Part shown: piece after piece, positions 1 to 11,262 of the stretch
Layout: every line of letters begins with the position of its first letter
Position numbering within the stretch: position 1 is the first letter of the stretch
Made by a program: the position numbers and the translations under genes
The notes under the pieces: generated by a model
Seen by the model: only the letters and a program-made list of their open reading frames with translations
Databases searched by the model: none
What the model was told of the DNA's origin: nothing
DNA from: Fennellomyces sp. T-0311
Lineage: Eukaryota > Mucoromycota > Mucoromycetes > Mucorales > Lichtheimiaceae
Assembly: GCA_025266875.1 (NCBI GenBank)
Contig: JALLLT010000023.1
Location: 124,001-188,000 of the forward strand
DNA: 64,000 nt
Direction of reading: 5' to 3'

Positions 1-1071
1 CGCTGATTTCGGATTTGCGTTCCAGCGCCGGTTCGACGTGTTGCTTGTAGAACGGCTCGGCAAAGGCCACCAGAATGTCCAACAGCATGGGCATGTAGTC
101 CAGCGTCAGCGCATCAAAGTTGAATGAGATTTTGACCAGCGTGTTGAAGGCCCAGTCCTCTTCGTTGGGCAGTCTGGATCGAAGCGCCATCAGCAGCCGT
201 GAGCGGAACTCCTCGTCCACATAGATGGCTACTCTTTTGTTGTCAGTGAACTAGCAGAGTAACGGAGGGAGAACTGCATTTGGCTTACGGGCAGGAAAGA
301 AGACCTGGTTCTGCATGGGGGCGAACTGCGGCATGAAGCCGGCGGGTGGGCGCATGGCGGGCATGTTTGGGTTTTGGGCTTGGTAGTTGAACGCTGTGGG
401 TGGTTGCTTCTCCATAAGATTTCCTTTCCAGTAACATCAGTCAAACAATTTACCAGTGGCCGTCTGTCGTGCCGTGTCGCGCGGCTTGATGGCTGAAGCA
501 ACGGGCATGGGCGACGCTGTTTTGTGGCCTGTCCGCTGCTCCAGCTGTTCCTTTGGCGGGTTCCACGGCCGCTTCCAATAGTTCTCCTCCTCCCACCCAA
601 GCTGATCAAAAGAAAAAGAAGCACTTAATCGATTGCAGCGCCACGCTCCGAAAAAACAAAACGTACCAGGTTCTTGATATACACCGCCTTTAAGATATAC
701 GCGCTGTTTGTGCACGTAGGAGGAAAGTCAAATGGATCGCCTACTTGTTTCCAACCGCGGTTTTGGGTAACCTGCATAAAGTATAAAGATCACCAAAATA
801 ACAATGACCAGCCAAGACCCCGTCTATACCTTTTCGTAACCGCCGGCATCCATCACCGTCCTGTAGATCCGTAACAGATCTAGCTTTTTACCGCCTAGAA
901 TCGGCTCTGGCTGGAAAGGTGTCCTGATCGAGATCTGAGTTTTTTGCTGCACACGGATGGCAAGAGATTAATGTAAGAAACCAACCCTTTTCGTTCATGG
1001 AATTCGCGTAATTGTCGCATAAATTGATCATATTCTGGTGTTCGTTCGATCGCTTCCACGGGTTGGGACAT
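1..1071 (-). CDS. RSC9: ARID-domain chromatin remodelling subunit, RSC9/ARID2-like (3' part off the window)
   Basis: Predicted DNA-binding subunit of an RSC/SWI-SNF (PBAF-type) nucleosome remodeller, acting in the nucleus. The start is ATG at 1071-1069 (MSQPVEAIERTPEYDQF), and six exons can be chained in frame: 1071-986, 923-830, 771-667, 601-454, 423-289 and 228-1. Exons 1-4 form the ARID fold: FMRQLREFHERKG, then TPFQPEPILGGKKLDLLRIY, VTQNRGWKQVGDPFDFP, CTNSAYILKAVYIKNL and LGWEEENYW. The last exon carries an armadillo-like stretch typical of Rsc9/ARID2 (RSRLLMALRSRLPNEEDWAF). Introns are 60-65 nt except 424-453, which is only 30 nt and is needed to skip an in-frame TGA. The donor of intron 1 (GTTGGT) is weak; an alternative join (GTTTCT/CTCAG) is possible. 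The C-terminus lies beyond position 1. Family assignment is firm; RSC9 versus another ARID2-type subunit is inference. Confidence 0.85.
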
Positions 1072-1489
1072 TTTTTTTTTTTTTTGACGTTAAAGGAACC
1101 GAGTAATGTAGCCGTGTATTCACTTCCACAAAAGAAATACTCCGCGGTGGTGGTGGTGGTCATCGCTCGGTCGGTTAAAATATGAACCGACGTGTTTTGC
1201 CCATGGCAGGTCACGTCCGATGTTTATTGTACAATGTAAACCATTGCCTTTTTTATATCATTACAAAGGCAAGAGGTGCGTTTGATGATCAAACGGCACG
1301 CCCAGACGGTGCTTCTACGCATTTGGGCACGGGACGGCCCTTTGGGTTGTTGAAGAGCAACGTGGAAGAAATGATTCTTTTGGAAAGGCAATCTCTCTCA
1401 TAAAGATGGGTAAAAAGAAGGGCATCATAAAAGAATATACATTGGATGGTCATTTTCTGTAGTGTTATGGTTGGTTAGGGGGGGAGTGT

Positions 1490-2362
1490 CTATTTCCTCG
1501 GTATGATACCGATATGCCAGGATCTGTGATCGTCAAAATGATTCGAATGAACGCACCATACCCGTTTATAATGGGCAATGGTAGCCACCGCCTTTTCGTT
1601 TTCTTCGTCGTTGAATACATCCTCCTCATCATCCTGCAGGCCAACAATGACCGCCGCCAGCGTATCGCACCATCGCAAGATCATCCACAAACCAGCGGCT
1701 CTCACGGTGGGCGCCACCAAATACCTCAGACGGGGGCATTTGGCAATAATCAATTTGGCGACGGAAGCCGTCAGCACGTCGTAGCGATTGAGCGTGAGAG
1801 AAAGCAATTCGGTCCCGTACGTCGGCAAGATTCCGTTTCGCAAGGCACCTGGATGATGGAAATAATGGGAGATATGCGTCATGGCAGTATGGTCGGTGGA
1901 TGCATTGGTGGGAAATACCAGACTGGAAGAGCAACAATCAAACGTTTCCATATCGTCATCCGTGTGATCGTAATATCCCGTACTGGTCACGAACGTCATG
2001 TCTGGTTTCTGAAGACGATAGGCGTGGACTTGCTTGGGTGTGATGCTGGATTGAAGAAATGTCAGGTTGGGACACATTCTCATCAGTAGCTGAAGGAACG
2101 TGTCCGGATAGTATCGCTGTTGCGGCAATTTGATCGTTTGAAGCGACTGTCCGTATTTATCGCAGAATTGAAGAATGTCCCTGCTGCTGGTGTCATCCGG
2201 GAATACGGCTTTGCGATACACTCGTTGACATACTAAAGTGTATGTAAAACGGCACACGAATAAAAATACCCCAAGATCGCTGCGATCCGTGAACCCAATC
2301 ACTTGCAGCAAAAGTTCGTTTGGAAGGACAGGAATGTCAGATCCCGGCCCTGCTGTCGTCAT
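1490..2362 (-). CDS. F-box domain protein with LRR-like C-terminus
   Basis: A single-exon protein of 290 residues. The N-terminus has an F-box-like helix set (about residues 10-50: VLPNELLLQVIGFTDRSDL, then FLFVCRFTYTLVCQRVYRKAV). The remainder has irregular leucine-rich segments (LLQLLMRMCPNLTFL, AKLIIAKCPRLRYLV) resembling degenerate LRRs, and an acidic patch near residue 245 (DDEEDVFNDEENE). Such proteins are usually substrate adaptors of SCF (Skp1-cullin-F-box) ubiquitin ligases in fungi. The substrate is unknown. The start is the first ATG of the long open frame and no intron is needed. Large F-box/LRR families of this style are common in Mucoromycota, which fits the rest of the window. 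Confidence 0.75.
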   Translation of the reverse strand: MTTAGPGSDIPVLPNELLLQVIGFTDRSDLGVFLFVCRFTYTLVCQRVYRKAVFPDDTSSRDILQFCDKYGQSLQTIKLPQQRYYPDTFLQLLMRMCPNLTFLQSSITPKQVHAYRLQKPDMTFVTSTGYYDHTDDDMETFDCCSSSLVFPTNASTDHTAMTHISHYFHHPGALRNGILPTYGTELLSLTLNRYDVLTASVAKLIIAKCPRLRYLVAPTVRAAGLWMILRWCDTLAAVIVGLQDDEEDVFNDEENEKAVATIAHYKRVWCVHSNHFDDHRSWHIGIIPRK

Positions 2363-4090
2363 GACAAGCGCAACAATGAATGGAAAAAAAGGGGGGATTG
2401 TTGTTGTTGTTTTCTTTTTGTTGCTTTTTCTTTAATTTACAAAGTTTAATCAAGAATAAAAAAAAAAAAAGGAAGGAATGTGGGCAGACAACTTGTACCC
2501 TCTTGCCGGACGAGAGAGCACGTGTTGCAAGTGTTCAAAAGCAAGGAGAGTGTTGTGGAAAATCGGCCGTTCAATTCATCTTATGCAGTGTTTCCTTCTG
2601 ATGTTCAATTCTTCAAAAGGTTATTGGCAACAGTTGTCACGGTTACCTATCGCCATGGTTTACCCTATCGCTGCAACAGTATCATCTCATTGATTTGCTT
2701 CTTCAAAAGAATGCCGTGATTACTCTATTGTTGCTTTTTCTGCAGTATATCATTGTTGACAACAAGCCCTGGATTTTGAAATAAGCAATGACACCTCTCG
2801 TCCATGGGATCACACAATAATTCTACATATGAATCAGATTCATGCTCCACCCAAGTACCTACGTACATTCCCAACAATTGTAATCCACCTGGCGTTGCCA
2901 TGCGACCTGCCATGCCACTTGGATTTTTTAGATAGATTTTTGTACTACCGTACACTGAAAATCGGTCTTTCCTTTTTCGTATAACCATGCTTTCTCATAC
3001 CTTGCCTATATAAGCACTTTACACAACGTGGATGCAGTGCGTAATGGTGCACAAAAATAAAGAAACGATGGCAAAAGGGGAGGGAGGGACCGACATTGAC
3101 AACAAAGCGGTTTTGCAAAGATTAGATGCGTTCCTTTGTCATTTTGACAGTTCGAAATCAGAACATCTCTATTTTTTTTTCTGCGCGAATATCTCTTCAC
3201 ATATCATTAAGATAATGACCAGGCGCGTAACTTGATTTACCTTTACGGAAGGTCTTCTTGAATCTGGAATGTCTCCTGTACATATTCTCCAAGATAAAAG
3301 GGTAACACTAGACATTACCGGTTAGCATAATGAGCGGGCTACATGGCGCGATGGTTTACAAAGAGCCACATAACGAGCGTGAACAACTGATATTTTGGGC
3401 AAGATAATCCATTTGTTTGCTTCTCTCCACAAGTTGCAGTTCCGCCTGACAGCTTTTGTAACACAAGTAATGCATATGTAATCTCCTAACATGGCAAAAA
3501 AAAGTTATCATCACGCTATGGATGAGCCATTTGTTCCAGAGTCTGGATCGGAAGCAAAACATACCTTACAGTCGCTGTGTGATCATGCGTTTCGTGCCAG
3601 TAAAGCGGCGTACGTCCAGCACTGTTATAAGCATACATGCGCCTGCATTGATGATCGTGTTGGCGAGGAATCACTTTTGATTTCTAAAACGCCAATGCCA
3701 GGGCTCTATTTTATCTTGCGGCTTTAGGAATATCTCGCTCTCTTTTTTTTTATTGATATTGATGATCAATTTATGCTAAATAGATGCATTGTCCTGTGCA
3801 GAATCAAGAAAGATTCACTCTCCAATACAAATAGACCTGCACCGGCTGGCTATCTATTTGCCAAACTAGCTGCATTCCTTCTGACTGCTGCAAAAGACAG
3901 CCGAAAAAAATCGCCCATCCCCTTAAAAACCTAGGCCCTGATGCACCTCGGGGCTCGTGGACGATGTATGTAAAATGCTGAACCAAGGAGCATAATGAAA
4001 TCATGCCTTAAACCGCTTTAGTTACCCTTTGAATTCTTTGAAAGAAACACTTCCCCCTTTTTTTCCCTTTTCTTTCCCTACACGTCCTCC
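2363..4090. other. Intergenic, no convincing gene
   Basis: About 1.7 kb between the F-box gene and the Dia2-like gene. It contains A/T homopolymer runs (about 2460-2470, 3171-3180, 3743-3752) and only short open frames. The most gene-like is the minus-strand frame at 2725-2988, listed separately. A plus-strand frame at 3491-3727 (78 codons) resembles nothing I recognise and is left out. No tRNA cloverleaf or repeat was recognised. Confidence 0.5.
2725..2988 (-). CDS. Possible small hypothetical protein
   Basis: An open frame of 87 residues beginning at ATG 2988 and ending KKQQ-stop at 2725. A TATATAG sequence lies about 20 bases upstream of the ATG on the same strand (plus 3005-3012), close for a TATA box unless the real transcription start is further in. 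The protein starts basic (MVIRKRKDRF) and contains a glycine-rich stretch (GMAGRMATPGGLQLLGMYVG) and three cysteines. I do not recognise a family. It could equally be a chance frame, the remains of a gene, or one exon of a spliced gene. Confidence 0.22.
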   Translation of the reverse strand: MVIRKRKDRFSVYGSTKIYLKNPSGMAGRMATPGGLQLLGMYVGTWVEHESDSYVELLCDPMDERCHCLFQNPGLVVNNDILQKKQQ

Positions 4091-6043
4091 ATGGCTAGTG
4101 TTATTGTGGCTTTGTCTAGCCTGGTTGCCAGGTAGCAGTCGATTGGGTAGAACGCTTCGTTTGTTTAATTAACTCGCGGATAGACTGTCAAATGCGTCCG
4201 AACCGAAATTAAAGCGATTGGATCAACTCGTTACGTTTGGCAAACAATTGTACAGAAACGGACAATATCAGGAAGCCTATCGACTGTTTGTTCGGCTGGA
4301 ACAATGTCAACCGCAAATGTTTGGAATTTGCAAACACTATCAAGTGCAATGTCTTGTCCAACTTGAATACTATGCGGAAGCATTGGCTATTATTGAAATG
4401 GTAGTGAAACAGAATGCCCCATGCTCCATTCTGTGGTACATTATGGGAAGCGACGTGTGTTTTTTGCAAGGCAACCATGCCGAAGCATTGGCATGGCTCA
4501 ATCGAGGGAATGAGCTGACGCCAGACGAAAACCAGGAGGAAGAAATTGAGTTGCGAAAACGACTGGCGTTTGAAAAATTGGCGTCTTGCAACAACACGAC
4601 CGTGATTGTGCAGAATCCCGAAAAACGAATCGATTTCCTCCAGACATTACCCTACGACCTCGTCAGCGCCATCTTTCAGCAATTGCCCTTCGAATGTCTC
4701 GTTCAATGCACCTGGGTTTCGTCTCACTGGCACGCGTACCTTGTCAACAGCCTGCATCTCTGGCAGGATCTAGAGTTCTCCTACAATGATATGCCGGTCG
4801 AGCCATCCGCATTGCGGCTTTATTTATCGAGGCTGGATGGCGCACCACTCAAACGAATCAAAATTCATCACGAGTGCGTGGATGGGGATGGATTGCTAAC
4901 CGAATTGGTCGAGCACCAACGGTTGCGGCTCCAAGAACTGGGTAATGACGTGCACATTCTTGACTATCGGTTATAACTCACTCTCTCTCCCCTTCCCTTT
5001 CGCCCTTGATAGACCTGTCCGAATTAATATGTACACCAGCCATCTTTTACAAGCTGCTTACGAATGTGGGATCTACGTTACGAGTTCTGCGCTGGCGCGG
5101 ACTTGTACTAAAACTCGGCAACATCATTGACCGCGTGGCCGAGTCTTGCATCCAGCTCCAGCAGCTCCAAGTCCGTTCATGCTTTGTATCCGAAAAACCC
5201 TACGACGAAACGAGTGCCCTTGATAACCCTCGTGGGGGCTATTTACCCAAATCGTTCTTTGACCAAGTATCTGCGCTAAAGCCGCTTTCCATCAGACGAC
5301 TGGCTCTTTCTGGCATCCACGAGCTGACAATGACACAGCTAGCTCGCATTCTATGCCGCAGTCCGAACCTAATCGACCTCGAATTGGAAAATTGCATTCT
5401 CGACATTGTGCCTGTGGCCAGTGTCCTTGGCTACAGCTGTCCCATGCTGCAATCCTTGCGCTATTCGCGTCATCGATACGCGCAGCATGCCGCCGTTCTC
5501 CCCCTGATGAAGCACGTGATGACCGAATGGCGACAGCGCTCGTGGCGACATTTGGTCATCACGAAAGCACCGACGACGACCAATGCATTGGTCCAAGCGC
5601 TGTTGCACAGAGCCGATCTGACGCGGCTGGAACGAATCGATCTGACGGGAAACACAGGATTGTCCGACGAGGCCTTGCAAGGGGTGGTCATCAACAAATG
5701 GATGCATCTGCGGACATTGCGCCTGGCAGGTTGCACGGGGTTTACGGAACAAACGTTGCTGGATGTCGTCAAGGCCTGCCCGATGGTGCTACATATCGAC
5801 TTGTCAGGAATACCCACCGTCACTGACGCCGTAGTAGACCTGATAGCCAAGGAATGCAAACAATTACAAACACTGAATCTCGACGAATGCATATCCATTA
5901 GCGATCAACCCGTTAGAAGGCTGGTGACGGCACTGGGCGACACGCTGGACGAACTCCACGTTAACAATGCGTCGATATCGGTAGAAACGGCTGGCTATAT
6001 CATGTCCAAAATAAAATTAGAGAAAAAGGGTTCGCGGAATTGA
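4091..6043 (+). CDS. TPR / F-box / leucine-rich repeat protein, Dia2/Pof3-like
   Basis: The domain order is TPR, F-box, LRR, as in budding-yeast Dia2 and fission-yeast Pof3. Those are SCF adaptors that act at replication forks and in genome stability. Proposed exons: 4091 to about 4132 (MASVIVALSSLVA, donor GTAGCA), 4184-4941 and 5029-6043. The TPR part reads LVTFGKQLYRNGQYQEAYRL and AEALAWLNRGNELTP. The F-box follows (FLQTLPYDLVSAIFQQLPFE, then CTWVSSHWHAYLV). LRRs fill the last 300 residues (LRTLRLAGCTGFTEQTLLDV, LQTLNLDECISIS). The join after QEL uses donor GTAATG and acceptor GATAG, restoring DLSELICTPAIFY. The middle exon is open only back to 4173 and has no ATG there, so a short first exon is needed; ATG 4091 is my best candidate. 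Dia2/Pof3 orthology is inferred from architecture. Confidence 0.78.
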
Positions 6044-6308
6044 GACTCCTCTCAGTCTCGATCAGTTTCGTGTGTGTGCTTGTCCACGTCGTCGAAATCA
6101 AAGCGTCGATTTATTTTTCTTTCTTTTTAACTTTCTTTATCTTTTAAAAAAGCCTTTTTTTTCCAAGCAACGATTACGTTTCGCTTTTTTTTCCCTTTCA
6201 GCGCCGTATACTATAGTTCTACAGCAACACACCACTGTGCCCCATTTCCTTCGCTGGACTTCCTATGGTCAACCATCTCACCAGCTCTCATAACAAGTCA
6301 AGAAAAGC

Positions 6309-8832
6309 ATGTCATTCGAAAGGGAAAATGAAGCATCAGCAGCGCTCGGCAGCTACTCGGGTCTGCATGGTCACTCGCTGCAGCCAATGTACAACTCGTC
6401 ATCGGGGACTCCTCTAAATCTTCAGCGGCCGACACGCAACGGCTCGCCTGCACCTACTGCTCCGCCCGTTTCGTCGCCATCAGTTGCAAACGGCTATCCT
6501 TCCTTTGCAATGTATCCCAACAATTCCTTTGCTCGATTCCCAGTCTCAGTGAATGTAGGGCCTCAGAAACTATCCCAAAGCCAACAGCAACAACAACAAC
6601 AACAGCAGCAGCAGCAGCAACACCAGCCTCAAACGTCAACGCAACAAAATACGTCAAGTCAACCAGTGTCACTTGGATCAAGCTCTACCACGCCATTGTC
6701 ATCCGACTTGTCACTTAATGCCTCGTCAAGCCACGTTGCTCGTCAGATTACGTATGCTCAGATTTCACGACAGTCCGCTTCTCCGCATCACCATGCTCGT
6801 ACAGCCGCTGCCATGGCGCGCAATGCGCCTGTTGCGTCCACTGTGACCATTACCGATCCCAACAATCCATCCAAAACCTTCAATGGACTGATTGGCAGAG
6901 GCAAGCAAGATGAGGACAGTCGAAAGCAACCAACGGCTGTTTCCCAAGCCCAGACTTGGACTACCTTGGATATGGGCGGCATGGGCTTGAAGAACCTCTC
7001 GCCTGCCTTATGCAACTATATCTTTCTTACCGTCCTCTACTTGAACCATAACAACCTGACATATTTGCCTCCATCTATCGCTAACCTCGAATATCTCAAA
7101 ACCCTCGATGTCTCTGGCAACAAGCTTACCTCCATACCCTCCGAATTGGGCCTTTTGATCAATCTGCGCGAACTTTTATTGTTCGACAACAACTTGGTAA
7201 CCCTCCCCAGCGAATTGGGCTCGTTGTACCAGCTCGAAGTTTTGGGTTTGGAGGGCAATCCAATTCAGTCCGATATCAAGAATATATTGATGAAGGATGG
7301 CTCTGCCGCTGTGATTCTGTCATTGAGAGAGAATGCTCCAGGTAAGAAAAACCTCAATTGCTTCCTTTTTTCCGTTGTCGAGTTTTTTCTTTCTTTGCTC
7401 ATCCTTTTTTGTTTAGTGGGTATGCCGCCTCCCCAACGTGAGTGGGTTACAGTCGAAAGCAGTTCGTCTGAAGATGATCAAGGTACAATGAAATCTCTAG
7501 GGGGTGGTTACACGACAACTTACATTGCATTCATTTAGATACATTTACGGTGTTCTGTTACAACAGTCTTTGCCAAAAGTATGCAACTGGTCAAGCATAT
7601 GGTTACACTCCATCATGGGCATTGACCTGGGACTACCGCAAAGAACTCATATTGTCAGAAATCCAGAGCCGAAATGCCGACATTATTTGTCTCCAGGTAA
7701 CAACTTTTTTTTTAAAAAAAAAATCAGTTGTCATGGATGCAATTACTCAGTCGCTGCCATAGGAACTTGGATACCAACAATATGAAGAGTATTTTAGAGA
7801 TGAGTTCCGAGAACGCGCTGGCTATGACAGTGTTTTCTATCCCAAATCCCGTGCCAAAACTATGGGCGAGAAGGAACGGGGAGAAGTTGATGGATGCGCC
7901 ACCTTTTTCAAATCCTCCAAGTAAGTTTCTTTTTTTTTCTGAAAAAAAAACCAAGTTTGAAATGGTTGCTCAACGTAGAAAATTAGGTTTGAACTTGTCG
8001 AGGTTAGCTTATTGGAATACAATCAAAAAGCACTTCAGCGCGCAGATTTCAAAAAATGTCCAGACATTTATAACCGGGTGATGACCAAGGACAATATTGC
8101 CGTAATGACAATGTTGGAGAACAAGGATACACTTGCTCGCGTACTTGTTGCCAATTCGCATATTCATTGGGATCCCACCTTTGCAGACGTCAAGCTGGTT
8201 CAAGTGGGCATGTTGATGGATGAAATTGACAAGTTTGCCTCCAGACATCTTCTTCCACCCGCATCATCCCCCAATGGAGTCAAGTATCCGTCCACATCCA
8301 AGCTACCGACCATTATTGCGGGTGATTTCAACTCCACGCCAGAATCGGGTGTATATGAATTCCTATCAAAGGGAGCAGTCAAACAAGACCACGATGATTT
8401 TGGCGATTACTTGTATGGCGATTACACCACCGATGGTCTTACTCACAAGTTATCCCTCAAGAGCGCTTATTCCCAGATTGGCGAACTGCCTTTTACAAAT
8501 TACATTGCTGGTTTCAAGGGTGTGCTCGATTACATCTGGTATTCGACCAATACACTCGATGTCATGTCTCTGTTGGGTCCCATAGACAAGGAATACATCA
8601 GCAAGGTGGTTGGTTTTCCCAACGCACATTTCCCATCAGAGTAAGTCTTTTTTTTTTACCACGATGTATATGTTTCTCAAATCTAATCATGTTGCTATGT
8701 TTTAGTCATATCCCTATTATGGCAGAATTCAAGCTTAGGGCACCTCGGCCAGAGAAGAAGCTGGAAGAACCTAATTTTGGAGCCACAAGTCGCCGACAAC
8801 AGTCCAAAGAAAACGATCATTCAAATAGATAA
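6309..8832 (+). CDS. CCR4: CCR4, catalytic deadenylase of the CCR4-NOT complex
   Basis: A poly(A)-specific 3' exoribonuclease that shortens mRNA tails in the cytoplasm as part of CCR4-NOT. Five introns are placed: 7342-7416, 7483-7538, 7697-7762, 7921-7987 and 8641-8705. The N-terminus is low complexity, with a polyglutamine tract encoded by mixed CAA/CAG at about 6582-6620. LRRs follow (LYLNHNNLTYLPPSIANLEY, LKTLDVSGNKLTSIPSELG), the part that docks on the NOT1/CAF1 module. The C-terminal half is an endonuclease/exonuclease/phosphatase fold: VFCYNSLCQKYATGQAYGY, IICLQE with the metal-binding Glu as the first residue after intron 3, YPKSRAKTM, VDGCATFFK, NSHIHWDP, IIAGDFNSTP, and the terminal P-S-D-H-I-P motif formed across intron 5. 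All expected catalytic residues are visible, so it should be active. The presence of LRRs distinguishes CCR4 from nocturnin or ANGEL. Confidence 0.95.
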
Positions 8833-9348
8833 CATCTTTCTAAGGTTCTTTTTTGGTTACCACGGGTTATTTCTTTATCATCCACTGCGCTTGTTTTTTT
8901 TTTCTCGTTTTCCCTTCGTCCCCCTTACCATCCGTCTTTATTTTGTCGTTTTGCTTCTCGTTTAGTACATATCTTGTTGGATGTCTGGGTAATTCTGTAA
9001 ATGTCTTTTGGTTTTCTTTTTTCTTCTTCTCTCTCATTTCGAAATACACAGTTTCTATCTCTCTTTGCCTTCTTTGACACGTAATCGTACGTGTATATCA
9101 TCAACTAGATGTGTGACAGCTCAATGGTCTGCGTAAAAGAATGTAACCACACGGGATGGATTCAAAAGTTGATGATGGTACTGTTTATGCGTACCTTATT
9201 ATACAAGTATCCAACTACGCATAAGTGTTTTAGAGTACATTCCAGGGTAGGAAGCAGCCTGAGTAATGTCCACGACCCACAAAATAGTGTGTGTATATTA
9301 CTAACGATATATATATATATTTATTTATTTATTTATTGAACTGCTTCT
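8833..9348. other. Convergent 3' intergenic region
   Basis: This is the region between the stop of CCR4 (plus strand) and the stop of the PPCS gene (minus strand). It is T-rich on the plus strand, with runs at 8894-8903 and about 9016-9034, and has a TA/TTTA simple repeat at about 9308-9336 (TATATATATA then four TTTA units). This is consistent with 3' UTRs and polyadenylation signals of convergent genes. No gene was seen. Confidence 0.5.
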
Positions 9349-10613
9349 CTAAGCAGTGACACCGGTTTCGATCCAGTGGTCGTGAATATTTACAAGGTCT
9401 GGTATGATTTTACATTCGATCTCAATTCCTTTGGCCAACTCCTCGGGTGACAAGTCAAGCTTTCGTTCCGTGTCGTTCATGATCATGGTCACTGTCTGCT
9501 TGCGTGTTGCCAACATGTTACCAATCACAACTTGATGCCCGTATTGTTTAAGCGCTTGACGTGCTTTTGGTACGAGCAAATTGACATCCGTTTCAAGCTA
9601 TGAAAACCATTAGCACCTCCATTCTCATATACATAATTTTTTTCTTTACCTTGAATGAAACAATCAATGCCTTATTTGCCCAAATGCTAACCAAAGGTTT
9701 CAAAAACTTGGGCACTTGATCCAGTGTCAAGGTCAATGCACCACCCCTTGATTGAATTTTGTGTTCAGCCTTTTTTTTCAGGTAAATGGTTAGCAAACAA
9801 GATTAAGCTCTGTACGATATAGCTTACCAATTTCTGTTTGGGGATGAAAAAGTCGCTCACGGCTGCTGCAAGGTAGTACATGACGTTTTTGTCCAAACGA
9901 GCCAAAAGGCGGGTTGCGCTTTGCAGTTTAAACAGGTAATCGGAAACAGTAACGAAGTCCAAGAGCAAGAGGCGGTTTGCCTCCTTTGCGTGGTGGTACT
10001 TTAAGAGAATGTTGCTCATGCCAGAAGCATAGACCGGATCCACTGTTATACAAATTAGGATTTTTGATCCATCATGTCAACAGCAAATATATATGTTACC
10101 ACAGATAGATCCATCCTCCTTGGGGAGAAGATAGTCAAGGAAATTGCGAGTGGGGTTATGTGTATAGTGACGATGGTACGGTTCCAAGCTGAACTGTCTA
10201 TGCATAAAGACAACCGCATAACCAGCTTCTAAAAAGTATTCTGCCGAAGCAGCACCTCGATTGCCATTGCTAAAGTTGTCAATGAATCGAACTGTTTGAT
10301 TTTCCAACGGTACAGTAGTTCCGCCGCTCTAAGAAAATGAGCAGCAGCATTAGGTCACCTGCGACAAGAACGTAAAAATAAAAAGTGTAGAAATACTTGC
10401 AGTGATAAGAACAACTCGGGTACCAAGCTTTTCGTGGTGATCCACAAAACCTGTCAGCTTCTCTTCAAACTCGCCCAGATTAGCAGGCGGCTTGTTCATG
10501 CTGAAATAGACTTCGGGATCAATGACTCCTTGGCCATTGTCCAGAAGTTGTTCTGCTGACGATGCGGGCATAGGGTAGGTCTGTTTAACAATCGTGTCCC
10601 GGCCCTCCATCAT
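9349..10613 (-). CDS. CAB2: Phosphopantothenoylcysteine synthetase (coenzyme A biosynthesis)
   Basis: Joins cysteine to 4'-phosphopantothenate with a nucleotide triphosphate, the second-stage reaction of CoA synthesis from pantothenate. Eukaryotic PPCS stands alone, unfused to the decarboxylase, as here. Five exons: 10613-10401, 10328-10100, 10042-9828, 9769-9650 and 9597-9349. Family motifs: RVVLIT joined to [20 protein letters not shown] (the TSGGT nucleotide-binding loop), [20 protein letters not shown], the [10 protein letters not shown] segment, EHKIQSRGG and [15 protein letters not shown]. Intron 1 (10329-10400) has donor GCAAGT and acceptor TTAG. Only this GC-AG junction keeps the frame and rebuilds TSGGT. 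The other introns are GT-AG and 52-58 nt long. The start ATG at 10613 begins [11 protein letters not shown]. The gene looks intact. Confidence 0.93.
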
Positions 10614-11262
10614 TACTAAGGTAATATATCAAGTCGGCTGGATTCGGAGAATGATATTAAGTTCACACGAAACGGAACGTCGTGGCAGAATGTTAAAGAT
10701 ATATTTATCCCTTCTCCTTTTGCTTTTCGAGAGGCTTATGCATAAACAAAATTTGATTGTTCTGCGCTTCAGATACAGGGGTCTGACAACGTCTGTTACT
10801 GTGTTTTGTCCCCATCCTTTGCTCTATGTAGCAATGGGATATGTAGATTAAAAAAAACATGCGTATTGCGACGCCGCTTAAACGATGACAAACGAAAACG
10901 CGGATGTCTTGAGTTTCCTATTTCGGAACAAAAGCCTCGACAAACTGCAATCTGCAAATGGCTGCATAGACGCCCTTGCTTCCAACAAGATCGATCGATT
11001 TATAAGCTGATTTTGTATATACATGGTTATGATGAAGGTGTACATCGCTCTGCAATTAGTAGTCGTGGTGGCTGCAGTGTAACTTTAAGACTAGAAAGTG
11101 CGTAGTAGCTGTAGAAACATGATATCATTTAATCGGAAAAACTTTGTAAAACCGTCTACACGTAAAACACAAGCACCTACTATTTTTTTTTTGTTCATAC
11201 AAATTATGATCCCTTTTTGTACCTCTTGTTGACTATAGCTTAATCGCTGGCCGGTCACTTTG
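10614..11262. other. Intergenic, nothing recognised
   Basis: About 650 bases upstream of the PPCS start and downstream of the unidentified gene at 11263-12409. Only short overlapping open frames occur, without recognisable motifs, splice pairs or repeats. It probably contains the PPCS promoter, but I see no clear TATA box in the first 100 bases upstream of its ATG. Confidence 0.4.

Noticed and set aside
1514..2089. Plus-strand frame of 191 codons
   Set aside because: Antisense to the F-box protein gene; no motif.
6582..6620. CAA/CAG repeat in CCR4
   Set aside because: Polyglutamine tracts are common in the N-terminus of fungal CCR4; interrupted codon use gives no sign of unusual expansion.
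9308..9336. TA and TTTA short tandem repeat
   Set aside because: Ordinary microsatellite in a convergent 3' intergenic region.
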